A DNA stretch of 7,411 bases from contig CAJXAG010000047.1 of assembly GCA_913050645.1 (NCBI GenBank), positions 1-7,411 on the forward strand, written 5' to 3'. Numbering within the stretch: the stretch's first letter is position 1; each line of letters starts with the position of its first letter. Source of the DNA: an uncultured bacterium (GTDB lineage Bacteria > Patescibacteriota > Minisyncoccia > Phycocordibacterales > UBA918). Shown here one piece after another: positions 1 to 5,224 of the stretch. The notes beneath the pieces were generated by a model. It did no database searches. It was not told where the DNA came from and saw only the letters and a list, made by a program, of their open reading frames with translations. Position numbers and translations under genes: made by a program.

Positions 1-9
1 GAGAAATAC

Positions 10-282
10 TTACTTAACAGCGTCCTTTAGAGCCTTAGCTGCTCGGAACTTTGGTACGCGCATAGCTGGAACTTCGATAGGTTCACCTGTGCGTGGGTTT
101 CGAGCTGTGCGAGCATTTCGCATTTTAGCTGAGAAAATACCAAGTCCTGCGATTGATACTTCCTGGCCAGCCTTAAGCGTATCAACAATTGAGCTCATCA
201 TGACCTCAACTGCTCGTTCAGCGTCTGCCTTAGTGATACCTAGCTCTTCGTGGATTTTGTTAATGATGTCTGCCTTATTCAT
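10..282 (-). CDS. hup: HU-family DNA-binding nucleoid protein
   Basis: Encodes a 90-residue protein of the HU/IHF family, a dimeric histone-like protein that bends and compacts DNA in the nucleoid. It begins MNKADIINKI and has the usual helical N-terminal dimerisation half (about residues 1-42). The GLGIF turn is at 46-50. The DNA-binding beta-arm has RNPRTGEPI at 61-69, with the conserved intercalating proline at 63, and the protein ends in a KALKDAVK helix. Its length fits the family. An ATG 60 bases upstream would add 20 residues with no family counterpart, so the start at 282 is preferred. No Shine-Dalgarno sequence is visible before it (the upstream bases are AGAAAACAT). The gene is divergent from pheA and has its own promoter candidate at 366-393. 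Its terminator would lie left of the window. The family assignment is firm; HU versus IHF-like subtype is not resolved. Confidence 0.95.
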   Translation of the reverse strand: MNKADIINKIHEELGITKADAERAVEVMMSSIVDTLKAGQEVSIAGLGIFSAKMRNARTARNPRTGEPIEVPAMRVPKFRAAKALKDAVK

Positions 283-365
283 ATGTTTTCTGAATATAAC
301 TAATGGCGAGTAAACATTTTTGTGATGGTATGTACCATGCACGGTGCCCTAATGGCTTGTAAAAC

Positions 366-393
366 ATTATATAGCAACATATTTACCGTGCAA
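366..393 (-). promoter_or_regulatory. Promoter candidate for hup
   Basis: On the minus strand TTGCAC (388-393) and a perfect TATAAT (366-371) are separated by 16 bases. Transcription would start near 359, giving a leader of about 75 bases before the HU start codon. This is the best -10 match in the window. It is read from sequence only. Confidence 0.6.
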
Positions 394-428
394 CGACTTG
401 TAAAGCAATAATTGTGTGTTGTGGTGTT

Positions 429-453
429 TTGACACTTTCGTATATGCTATTAT
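429..453 (+). promoter_or_regulatory. Promoter candidate for pheA, possibly leaderless
   Basis: A perfect -35 hexamer TTGACA lies at 429-434 and an extended -10, TGC-TATTAT, at 445-453. They are only 13 bases apart, too close for an ordinary sigma-70 promoter. The extended -10 could work alone, with transcription starting at or next to the ATG at 461, which would make the message leaderless. A second reading pairs TTGTGG (419-424) with TATGCT (443-448) at an 18-base spacing. Which one is used cannot be decided by eye. Confidence 0.35.
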
Positions 454-460
454 GGCTGCC

Positions 461-1288
461 ATGTTAAAAATTGCTATTCAAGGTATTAAAGGGTCATTTC
501 ATCATGAAGCAGCACAGAAATTGGTCGATGCTGACCCCGTTGAGTGTGTAACATTTCAAGATGTTTTTGATGCAGTAATTAAACACGAGGTGGACTACGG
601 AGTGGTTGCTATTGAAAACAGTATTCATGGCTCCATAAACCACGTATATCGCTTACTTGAGCGATATAATCTATGGATAGCAGGAGAAACAACACTGAGT
701 ATTGAGCAGTATTTGATTGGTCCACAGAAGGTATCAGTAGAAGAACTCAATAGCCCTGATGCAGAAGTGCGTACGATGTTTCCTGCGTTTGCCCAGTGTG
801 AGTTGTGGCTTGAGGAGAACCTACCGCTTTCTCGTCGCGCGGAGTTGTATGACACAGCGTTTAGTGTTCAGAACGTTATGGATGAGGGAGAACCTTTGGC
901 GGTCGCTATAGCGGGTAAATACGCTGCAAAAGAGTACAACGGCGTGATTATTGCTGGACCTATCAATGATGATCCACATAACTACACGCGCTTCATTTTG
1001 CTTACCAAACAGCGGCAGGTTGCTGAACATACAAACCGCACCTCTATCATCATGACCACTGGTCACACAAAAGGCGCGCTTTATCATGCTTTGGGTGCTT
1101 TTGCAGAGGCTGGCATTAACCTTTCAAAGCTTGATAGTCACCCGATACGTTCAGATAAACGAAACTATTCTTTTTATATCGATCTAGAGGCAGGGGTAGA
1201 GGATGAGCATACAAGACAAGCGTTTGAAGAAATACGCAACATGGGCTGCACAATTAAGGTGCTGGGGAGTTACACGGTGGAGGAATAG
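461..1288 (+). CDS. pheA: Prephenate dehydratase with C-terminal ACT domain
   Basis: Encodes a 275-residue monofunctional prephenate dehydratase, which converts prephenate to phenylpyruvate on the way to phenylalanine in the cytoplasm. Family marks seen: GIKGSFHHEAA at 8-18, AIENSIHGSINHVY at 50-63 (usually PIENS), the catalytic NYTRF at 174-178, and an ACT regulatory domain from about 193. In the ACT domain GALY (205-208) and DSHP (225-228) sit where the phenylalanine-binding GAL and ESRP motifs normally are. The length fits the family. The segment usually read as SHPQALAQC is here MFPAFAQC (106-113), so the expected histidine is absent. ATG 461 is preferred because MLKIAIQG is the family N-terminus; in-frame ATGs at 416 and 452 exist but are less likely. 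No Shine-Dalgarno sequence is seen. The gene is monocistronic, with no other aromatic pathway gene in the window. Family is sure; activity is less so because of the divergent motif. Confidence 0.92.
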   Translation: MLKIAIQGIKGSFHHEAAQKLVDADPVECVTFQDVFDAVIKHEVDYGVVAIENSIHGSINHVYRLLERYNLWIAGETTLSIEQYLIGPQKVSVEELNSPDAEVRTMFPAFAQCELWLEENLPLSRRAELYDTAFSVQNVMDEGEPLAVAIAGKYAAKEYNGVIIAGPINDDPHNYTRFILLTKQRQVAEHTNRTSIIMTTGHTKGALYHALGAFAEAGINLSKLDSHPIRSDKRNYSFYIDLEAGVEDEHTRQAFEEIRNMGCTIKVLGSYTVEE

Positions 1289-1296
1289 TACATACT

Positions 1297-1327
1297 AAAA
1301 AAAGGTGATCGCGTTGCGACCACCTTT
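1297..1327. terminator. Bidirectional intrinsic terminator between pheA and the 71-residue gene
   Basis: AAAGGTG-A-TCGC (1301-1312) pairs with GCGA-C-CACCTTT (1316-1327) around a GTT loop, with one A/C mismatch. The A run at 1297-1303 becomes a seven-T tract on the minus strand, so the hairpin best terminates the leftward 71-residue gene. On the plus strand only three T follow, a weaker end for pheA. It sits between two convergent genes. Confidence 0.8.
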
Positions 1328-1331
1328 GCTA

Positions 1332-1547
1332 TTACGACAACCCGAACTCATCTGCCGTCTGCTTGATCTGCCGTTCAATGCCCATTAGGGTAAAGTTGCT
1401 CAAGGCAAGCAGTGGTTTGCAGAGTTCATCTAAACCCATGCCGTAGAGCATCGTCGGCGGAAAGTTTTTCAGCGCGTTGATGCCGTCTTGTGTGTGTTCA
1501 AGGTACTGCTGCGCGGTGGCGCAGCTTGTAAGTGCAATGTCTTTCAT
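1332..1547 (-). CDS. Small helical protein of unknown function (71 aa)
   Basis: I do not recognise this protein. It begins MKDIALTSCA and is predicted by eye to be mainly helical, with a Phe-Pro-Pro break at 29-31, two cysteines (9 and 43) and no signal peptide or membrane segment. The start at 1547 was chosen because AAAGGAG (1555-1561) lies 7 bases upstream; an ATG 48 bases further up would extend the frame through that ribosome binding site. A TTGACA -35 upstream and a seven-T terminator downstream make it a complete single-gene unit, which supports it being real. It lies between convergent pheA and the upstream zinc-knuckle gene on the same strand, separated from the latter by a terminator. 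A DNA-binding or adaptor role is possible but nothing shows it. Confidence 0.72.
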   Translation of the reverse strand: MKDIALTSCATAQQYLEHTQDGINALKNFPPTMLYGMGLDELCKPLLALSNFTLMGIERQIKQTADEFGLS

Positions 1548-1554
1548 GCCACGT

Positions 1555-1561
1555 CTCCTTT
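1555..1561 (-). promoter_or_regulatory. Ribosome binding site deciding the start of the 71-residue gene
   Basis: AAAGGAG on the minus strand, 7 bases from the ATG at 1545-1547. It overrides the longer in-frame ATG at 1595. Confidence 0.75.
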
Positions 1562-1607
1562 CATGTGTACTGTAGCGGTGTACGTCAGTGCTCACAAGCA
1601 GGGAAGT

Positions 1608-1637
1608 TGGATAGTAATAGTTTTATGTGCGTGTCAA
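1608..1637 (-). promoter_or_regulatory. Promoter candidate for the 71-residue gene
   Basis: Minus-strand TTGACA (1632-1637, perfect) and TATCCA (1608-1613), 18 bases apart. Transcription would start near 1601, with a leader of about 55 bases. The -10 is a weak match. The -35 starts just downstream of the terminator of the preceding gene, as expected for a separate unit. Confidence 0.45.
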
Positions 1638-1640
1638 AAT

Positions 1641-1680
1641 AAAAAGTGCCCGATTCTTCTTACGAAGAATCGGGCTTTTT
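1641..1680. terminator. Bidirectional intrinsic terminator of the zinc-knuckle gene
   Basis: A perfect 12-bp stem (GCCCGATTCTTC at 1648-1659, GAAGAATCGGGC at 1664-1675) closes a four-base loop TTAC. Five A precede it and five T follow it, so it can terminate in both directions. On the minus strand it ends the 51-residue gene, whose stop codon TAA occupies three of the loop bases (1660-1662). On the plus strand no convergent gene reaches it directly. Confidence 0.88.
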
Positions 1681-1815
1681 GTATGCCTTGAAACGGTATC
1701 CGTGTCCGCCGCAGTTGCTGCAGCGTCTGAAATGGAGCAGCTTCTGCGCAATCGGACGCAGGAGTTGACCTGAGCCGCCACAGCGCACACATATACCTTT
1801 GCTGATGTGTGTCAT
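1660..1815 (-). CDS. 51-residue protein with paired CxxCGGxG zinc knuckles
   Basis: A short frame giving MTHISKGICVRCGG onward. It has two knuckles, CVRCGGSG at 9-16 and CSNCGGHG at 32-39, spaced like one zinc site of the DnaJ cysteine-rich domain (CxxCxGxG repeats). Four cysteines could bind one zinc ion; the rest is basic, with R/K clusters at 20-31 and 41-47. Such zinc ribbons bind unfolded protein, nucleic acid or a partner, and which one applies here cannot be told. Support for the gene: AAGAAGG (1823-1829) ends 7 bases before the ATG, an extended -10 promoter candidate lies upstream, and a strong terminator lies at the end with the stop codon in its loop. A 72-residue frame on the same strand covers this stretch but lacks these features. 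No J domain is present, so it is not a DnaJ. Likely real; function unknown. Confidence 0.75.
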   Translation of the reverse strand: MTHISKGICVRCGGSGQLLRPIAQKLLHFRRCSNCGGHGYRFKAYKKPDSS

Positions 1816-1821
1816 AAAAGA

Positions 1822-1840
1822 ACCTTCTTAATTTGAAGGT
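1822..1840. repeat. Inverted repeat at the start of the zinc-knuckle transcript
   Basis: ACCTTC (1822-1827) and GAAGGT (1835-1840) flank seven A/T bases. It lies between the -10 element and the ribosome binding site and contains that site in one arm. It could be an operator, or an RNA hairpin hiding the ribosome binding site if transcription starts upstream of 1840. It may also be chance. Confidence 0.35.
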
Positions 1841-1868
1841 ATGATACCACAAATATTGACTTTATCAA
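1841..1868 (-). promoter_or_regulatory. Promoter candidate for the zinc-knuckle gene
   Basis: Minus-strand TTGATA (1863-1868) and TATCAT (1841-1846) are 16 bases apart, and the -10 is extended by TGG directly before it. It is interleaved with the oppositely directed promoter at 1856-1884. Start expected near 1834, about 18 bases before the ATG. Confidence 0.55.
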
Positions 1869-1884
1869 TAAAACGTGGTACGAT
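1856..1884 (+). promoter_or_regulatory. Promoter candidate for the GC-rich 283-residue gene
   Basis: TTGACT (1856-1861) and TACGAT (1879-1884) with an ideal 17-base spacing. Start expected near 1891, leaving a leader of about 30 bases. Confidence 0.6.
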
Positions 1885-1907
1885 TCAAGGGAATGTTCAT
1901 ATACAAC

Positions 1908-1914
1908 TGGAGGA
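1908..1914 (+). promoter_or_regulatory. Strong ribosome binding site of the 283-residue gene
   Basis: TGGAGGA, 7 bases before ATG 1922. It sets the start there, rather than at the in-frame ATG at 1841, which lies upstream of the promoter. Confidence 0.8.
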
Positions 1915-1921
1915 ATCCAAC

Positions 1922-2773
1922 ATGGAATTTTCGAAACTGTCAACTGAGACCCTTCGTTCACTGAGGGTGGGTGATGTGGTTGTTATGGAGCGCGGCAACG
2001 CTCCGCGTATCACTGGTGCGATCATTGCGATCGAGCCTCGGTGGGGTACTGATGCCTTGCCGATTGTGACCCTCGAAGGTCACGATGAGAACTGGACTGG
2101 TGGCATCGGGGAAGAGATCAACTTCGAAGCCTGCCGTCAGGCCGGTGCTCATATGGTCCTTGAGATCGTTGAGCAGGCACCGTATCAGGTGCGGTCGCGG
2201 CCGAAGCGGAACATCTTCCGTGAGCAGGCGACGCGTGACATGGCACGAGCGGTTTCTGAAGGTCGTACCGAGTTCTGGTTCCATGCACGCAACGGTGCTC
2301 CGAAGGGGCAGCTGCGCGGCACGTACCGGGAAATGGACAAACCTTTTTTCTTTGCGCTTGCGAAGCTGCCGTATGAGATTACGACCGCTTTTCACAGCGA
2401 GCGTGCGATGGAGCTCTGGGCAAAGGCTGGATATCCTGGCCTTGCCCGTCGTCCTGACGCACTTTCGCGTGAGGAGAACGAGAATGGTCGAAGCCTTTCG
2501 GCTGTTCTTGCCTCGAACGAGCACTGGTTTGTGCGGGAGAAACCGTTCTGTCGCTTTGTGCGGCAGAATTGGTCGAAGTTGGTCATGACCAAGTCTGAGA
2601 TGCACAAGGATGCTGATGATCATCTCGAATGGGAGCGTCAGTCGTACGAACGCGATATGGCCGAACTTCATGGTGTTGAGATCGACGACGATGAGGATGA
2701 TCATTTTGCTGATACAATGGGCTGGAACGAGCCTCACCTCGGCGACAATGACGCAGACTACGCGTATATGTAA
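1922..2773 (+). CDS. GC-rich gene for a 283-residue protein of unknown function
   Basis: I do not recognise the protein. It begins MEFSKLSTETLRSL. Residues about 15-90 look beta-rich (LRVGDVVVMERG, then GAIIAIEP), which could be a small barrel. The middle (about 100-240) is mixed, rich in Arg and aromatics, with scattered Trp. The last 34 residues (250-283) form an acidic tail with IDDDEDD. There is no signal peptide or membrane segment. It is likely cytoplasmic, and the basic middle plus acidic tail would suit a nucleic-acid or ribosome-associated protein, though this is only a guess. Sampled 60-base rows run at 62-65% GC against 45-52% in neighbouring genes sampled the same way, and codons end in G or C much more often. 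Promoter, strong ribosome binding site and terminator form a complete single-gene unit. A 280-codon open frame lies antisense but lacks any of these. Confidence 0.85.
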   Translation: MEFSKLSTETLRSLRVGDVVVMERGNAPRITGAIIAIEPRWGTDALPIVTLEGHDENWTGGIGEEINFEACRQAGAHMVLEIVEQAPYQVRSRPKRNIFREQATRDMARAVSEGRTEFWFHARNGAPKGQLRGTYREMDKPFFFALAKLPYEITTAFHSERAMELWAKAGYPGLARRPDALSREENENGRSLSAVLASNEHWFVREKPFCRFVRQNWSKLVMTKSEMHKDADDHLEWERQSYERDMAELHGVEIDDDEDDHFADTMGWNEPHLGDNDADYAYM

Positions 2774-2776
2774 CGC

Positions 2777-2824
2777 AAAAATCCACCCCGCCGCGAGCAA
2801 GGCTCGCGGCGGATTTTCTTTTTA
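2777..2824 (+). terminator. Intrinsic terminator of the 283-residue gene
   Basis: CCGCCGCGAGC (2788-2798) pairs perfectly with GCTCGCGGCGG (2802-2812) around AAG, followed by ATTTTCTTTTT. An AAAAT upstream can extend the stem. It starts just after the stop codon. Confidence 0.92.
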
Positions 2825-2874
2825 TATTTCGGATTCCTATTATCTTAATTTTGAGTAGATAACGCGGAGCGGAA

Positions 2875-2921
2875 AGAAAATTTTGTGAGCCGTACTTTTG
2901 CTACGGTGAGAAAAATTTTCT
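2875..2921. repeat. Nested inverted repeat between convergent genes
   Basis: Outer arms AGAAAATTTT (2875-2884) and AAAATTTTCT (2912-2921) enclose inner arms CCGTA (2890-2894) and TACGG (2902-2906) with a seven-base loop. Read leftward it lies after rny and is followed by a short pyrimidine run, so it may act as a weak rny terminator or a 3' stabiliser. No canonical T tract is present. Confidence 0.5.
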
Positions 2922-2953
2922 GCACCAGCGACAAAGTTAGCTGCCAAAATTAT

Positions 2954-2967
2954 GGTAATAGGTTACC
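2954..2967. repeat. Small hairpin spanning the rny stop codon
   Basis: GGTAA (2954-2958) and TTACC (2963-2967) with loop TAGG. The rny stop codon (2963-2965) is in one arm. Short enough to be chance. Confidence 0.3.
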
Positions 2968-4501
2968 GAGCGTAGCTGATAACGCGGGTTTCTCTAATGA
3001 CATGCACCTTAATCTCTCCTGGGTAGCGAAGTTGTGCTTCAATGTTGCCAGCAATCGTACGTGCGAGTGTGTTTGCCTGGAGATCTGAAAGTTCGTCTGG
3101 GTTGACCATAACGCGGATCTCACGACCTGCAGAGATTGCAAACGCTTTTTGTACACCCACCAGGTCGGTTGCAATTGCTTCGAGCTCAGTCAATCGCTTG
3201 ATGTAGTTTTCAATAGAGTCGCGTCGAGCTCCTGGTCGTGCTCCAGACAGTGAGTCAGCTACCTGTACGATGATTGACTCAGGTGTTTCATACGGGTATT
3301 CCTCGTGGTGTGCACGCATGGCAAGAATAACTTGCTCATCGACGTTGTATTTCTGCAAGATGCGGATACCGATTTCTACGTGTGTGCCTTGCACTTCATG
3401 ACTTACCGTTTTACCAATGTCATGCAGCAGTGCCCCTGCACGCGCTACCGCTACGTCTGCCCCTGTTTCTTCAGCGATGATTGCAGCGATGTGCGCCATC
3501 TCAACTGAGTGCCACAATACGTTCTGTCCGTAGCTTGTGCGGAAGTGCAGACGACCAAGAATGGTCATCAGTTCCGGGTGGAGGTTCTGTACTCCTGCGT
3601 CAAACGCCGCTTTCTCGCCCATTTTTCGTACGGTTTGTGCAACTTCTTTACGTGCTTTGTCGATTGCTTCCTCAATCTTCGCAGGTTGAATACGCCCGTC
3701 TTTAAGAAGTGTTTCAAGTGCCACGCGGGCAATCTCACGGCGGATTGTATCAAACGATGAGAGAGTAATGTACCCAGGTGTATCGTCGATCAGTACATCG
3801 ACACCAGTCATACGCTCAAAGCAACGTACGTTGCGCCCTTCCTTTCCGATGACCTTGCCTTTTAGGTCGTCACTTGGTAATTCCACGTTTGCCGTCATGA
3901 AGTTGGTCGGCATATTGTTACCGACACGATGAATTGCTGCAAGTAGAATGTTTTGTGCTTGTTTCTCAAAGGTTTCCTCACCCATCATTGAAAGTTTTTG
4001 AATACGATGTGCAAGGTCGTCTGCTCGTTCGGTCTCCATACGCTCGACAACAGTGTTGTACGCGTCTTCTTTTGAAAGACCAGCAACCTCTTCGAGCTTT
4101 GTGTCAAGTTCACCCTTTCGTTCATCAAGTTGTGCTTTAATCTCCTTTACTTGATCAATCTTTTCACGTACAGCCTCTTTTTCAGAGTCAAAAGTGATTT
4201 GTCGCTCATCAATAAGCTCCTCACGTTTCTCCAGACGTTCTTCTTTATGCTTTATTTGTTCTTCGCGTTCCTTTAGTTCCGCCTTGCTTTCAGCTTCAAG
4301 CTTTTCAGCTTTTGCTTCAGCCTTTTCAATAATCTTCAATCCTTTCTCTTCGGCTTCGAGTTCTTTTTCTTTAAGGTCGAGTTCAACGGATGACTTCTTT
4401 GATAGTGCGTGGAGGTATCGCAGATAGTATCCAGAGCCTATGCCGAAGAGTAGTGCTGCAGCTACTGCCGAAAGCAGTAGTATCGGTTGCATCGGAGGCA
4501 T
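2963..4501 (-). CDS. rny: Ribonuclease Y
   Basis: Encodes the 512-residue membrane-anchored endoribonuclease that starts mRNA decay in many bacteria. Domains in order: an N-terminal membrane helix (about 6-30), a long charged coiled coil (about 34-165), a KH RNA-binding domain (about 204-266) with the GxxG loop IGKEG at 218-222, and an HD metal-dependent nuclease domain. In the HD domain H331 starts the HSVEMAH helix, H360-D361 form the HD pair in LLHDIGK, and ADSLSGARPGARR follows with the family's ending motif. The length fits the family and all key residues are present. Two in-frame ATGs (4501 and 4492) begin the protein, and neither has a Shine-Dalgarno sequence. The gene is divergent from a small membrane protein gene with which it shares promoter sequence, and its 3' end is structured. 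RNase Y is typical of Firmicutes and many CPR bacteria, which lack RNase E. Confidence 0.97.
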   Translation of the reverse strand: MPPMQPILLLSAVAAALLFGIGSGYYLRYLHALSKKSSVELDLKEKELEAEEKGLKIIEKAEAKAEKLEAESKAELKEREEQIKHKEERLEKREELIDERQITFDSEKEAVREKIDQVKEIKAQLDERKGELDTKLEEVAGLSKEDAYNTVVERMETERADDLAHRIQKLSMMGEETFEKQAQNILLAAIHRVGNNMPTNFMTANVELPSDDLKGKVIGKEGRNVRCFERMTGVDVLIDDTPGYITLSSFDTIRREIARVALETLLKDGRIQPAKIEEAIDKARKEVAQTVRKMGEKAAFDAGVQNLHPELMTILGRLHFRTSYGQNVLWHSVEMAHIAAIIAEETGADVAVARAGALLHDIGKTVSHEVQGTHVEIGIRILQKYNVDEQVILAMRAHHEEYPYETPESIIVQVADSLSGARPGARRDSIENYIKRLTELEAIATDLVGVQKAFAISAGREIRVMVNPDELSDLQANTLARTIAGNIEAQLRYPGEIKVHVIRETRVISYAR

Positions 4502-4569
4502 AGTATTCGGTTGTTATGAATAATCCAGGTTCAGTCGTTACGGAAAAATACATCGTACAGTCACTACAA

Positions 4570-4598
4570 AACATAGCAGAATTGTGGAAGGTTGTCGA
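4570..4598 (-). promoter_or_regulatory. Promoter candidate for rny
   Basis: Minus-strand TCGACA (4593-4598) and TATGTT (4570-4575), 17 bases apart, with TGC extending the -10. Start expected near 4563, giving a leader of about 60 bases. Its -35 overlaps that of the divergent gene. Confidence 0.55.
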
Positions 4599-4623
4599 TA
4601 AACGATTCTTTTTCTGATATCGT
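4595..4623 (+). promoter_or_regulatory. Promoter candidate for the 119-residue membrane protein gene
   Basis: TCGATA (4595-4600) and TATCGT (4618-4623), 17 bases apart, with TGA extending the -10. Start expected near 4630, about 18 bases before the ATG. Confidence 0.5.
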
Positions 4624-4635
4624 AGTAGATAGAAG

Positions 4636-4642
4636 AGGAGGA
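4636..4642 (+). promoter_or_regulatory. Strong ribosome binding site of the 119-residue gene
   Basis: AGGAGGA placed 5 bases before ATG 4648. An out-of-frame ATG at 4643 lies too close to be used. Confidence 0.8.
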
Positions 4643-4647
4643 ATGAG

Positions 4648-5007
4648 ATGTATATTCTCAACGGCTTTTTGACGGGACTTGCTGCGGCAGTCTTTATCGC
4701 TGCTATTACCGAAAGTCCAGAATTCATCTTTGTGTACGTTTCCATGTATGTGCGACTGATGCTTTTGGCAGGGAGTTTAATTGTATTCATGTTTTCTATT
4801 TGGTTTTTGTTTACCATTATTCGGAACAAGGATGTCTACGACAGAAACCATGAAGCAACCATACTGCTCAAAAAGTCTCGCAGGGGAACGCTTACGGAAG
4901 AAGAACGTAGACGATTTGAACAGTACCAAACGAACGGAATTCTGTCGTATAACTCCTTTGGCGTACTGCGTGTTTCTGATCAAGCATGTGATGAGCTGTG
5001 GGGATGA
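4648..5007 (+). CDS. Small membrane protein with two transmembrane helices, unknown function
   Basis: Encodes 119 residues that I cannot assign to a family. Two hydrophobic helices are visible, about 3-20 and 37-58. After them comes a charged soluble tail of about 60 residues, with KKSRRG at 75-80 and TEEERRRFEQYQ at 83-94. The positive residues after the second helix suggest that the tail is cytoplasmic, which would put both ends inside. The TEEER segment has the look of a short helix often found in small bacterial membrane proteins. Strong ribosome binding site, promoter candidate and perfect terminator mark it as an independent gene. It is divergent from rny, so co-regulation with RNA decay is possible but unproven. 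An antisense 148-codon open frame over its start lacks such signals. Confidence 0.82.
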   Translation: MYILNGFLTGLAAAVFIAAITESPEFIFVYVSMYVRLMLLAGSLIVFMFSIWFLFTIIRNKDVYDRNHEATILLKKSRRGTLTEEERRRFEQYQTNGILSYNSFGVLRVSDQACDELWG

Positions 5008-5008
5008 T

Positions 5009-5039
5009 AAAACCGCAACGCGAGCGCGTTGCGGTTTTT
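5009..5039 (+). terminator. Intrinsic terminator of the 119-residue gene
   Basis: AAAACCGCAACGC (5009-5021) pairs perfectly with GCGTTGCGGTTTT (5026-5038) around a GAGC loop, and the T run continues to 5039. It begins one base after the stop codon. The A run also gives a T tract on the minus strand, so it can stop leftward transcription from clpP. Confidence 0.92.
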
Positions 5040-5135
5040 CTATGTGAGTAGTCTAGCTATAAATTACATCAACAACGCAAGTTACTAATTTCTTACAGAA
5101 ACTGTCCAGATTGTAGGACTTTGTCGACAATCTTT

Positions 5136-5162
5136 TGAGAAATGACACTAAGTCATTTCTCA
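5136..5162. repeat. Perfect 11-bp inverted repeat downstream of clpP
   Basis: TGAGAAATGAC (5136-5146) and GTCATTTCTCA (5152-5162) with a five-base loop. No T tract follows on either strand, so it is not a canonical terminator. It is part of a cluster of palindromes between 5121 and 5224 that includes TTGTCGACAA at 5121-5130. Confidence 0.7.
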
Positions 5163-5172
5163 CGCTCCGACC

Positions 5173-5224
5173 GTTAGTCGACCATAAAAGCTAGCGCTTT
5201 TATGAATAAATTACGTCGACTAAC
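5173..5224. repeat. Nested inverted repeat spanning the clpP stop codon
   Basis: Outer arms GTTAGTCGAC (5173-5182) and GTCGACTAAC (5215-5224) are a perfect 10-bp inverted repeat. Directly inside the left arm is a second one, CATAAAAGC (5183-5191) and GCTTTTATG (5196-5204). The right outer arm codes for the final residues of ClpP and the stop codon is in the inner stem. The message 3' end would fold into a compound hairpin. Confidence 0.7.

Noticed and set aside
283..342. 20-residue N-terminal extension of HU
   Set aside because: HU proteins begin at MNKADII or equivalent, and the extension has no family counterpart.
1488..1691. 67-codon plus-strand frame
   Set aside because: It is antisense to the 71-residue gene and runs through a terminator hairpin; its cysteine-rich look comes from the opposite strand.
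1634..1852. 72-codon minus-strand frame over the zinc-knuckle gene
   Set aside because: It starts upstream of the proposed transcript start, runs through the terminator, and lacks the paired cysteine motifs found in the neighbouring frame.
2085..2588. 167-codon open frame on the plus strand
   Set aside because: It lies in another frame wholly inside the 283-residue gene. The Arg/Ser-rich product is typical of a shadow of GC-rich coding sequence.
1958..2800. 280-codon open frame on the minus strand
   Set aside because: It is antisense to the 283-residue gene, which has promoter, ribosome binding site and terminator. The antisense product is of odd composition, its start lies within the opposite terminator, and the high GC of the region reduces stop codons by chance.
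4383..4829. 148-codon open frame on the minus strand
   Set aside because: It overlaps the start of rny, the divergent promoters and the start of the 119-residue gene, and no ribosome binding site or family resemblance is seen.
5040..5199. Small RNA gene in the palindrome-rich intergenic region
   Set aside because: The hairpins are clear but no convincing promoter or T-tract terminator defines a transcript on either strand.
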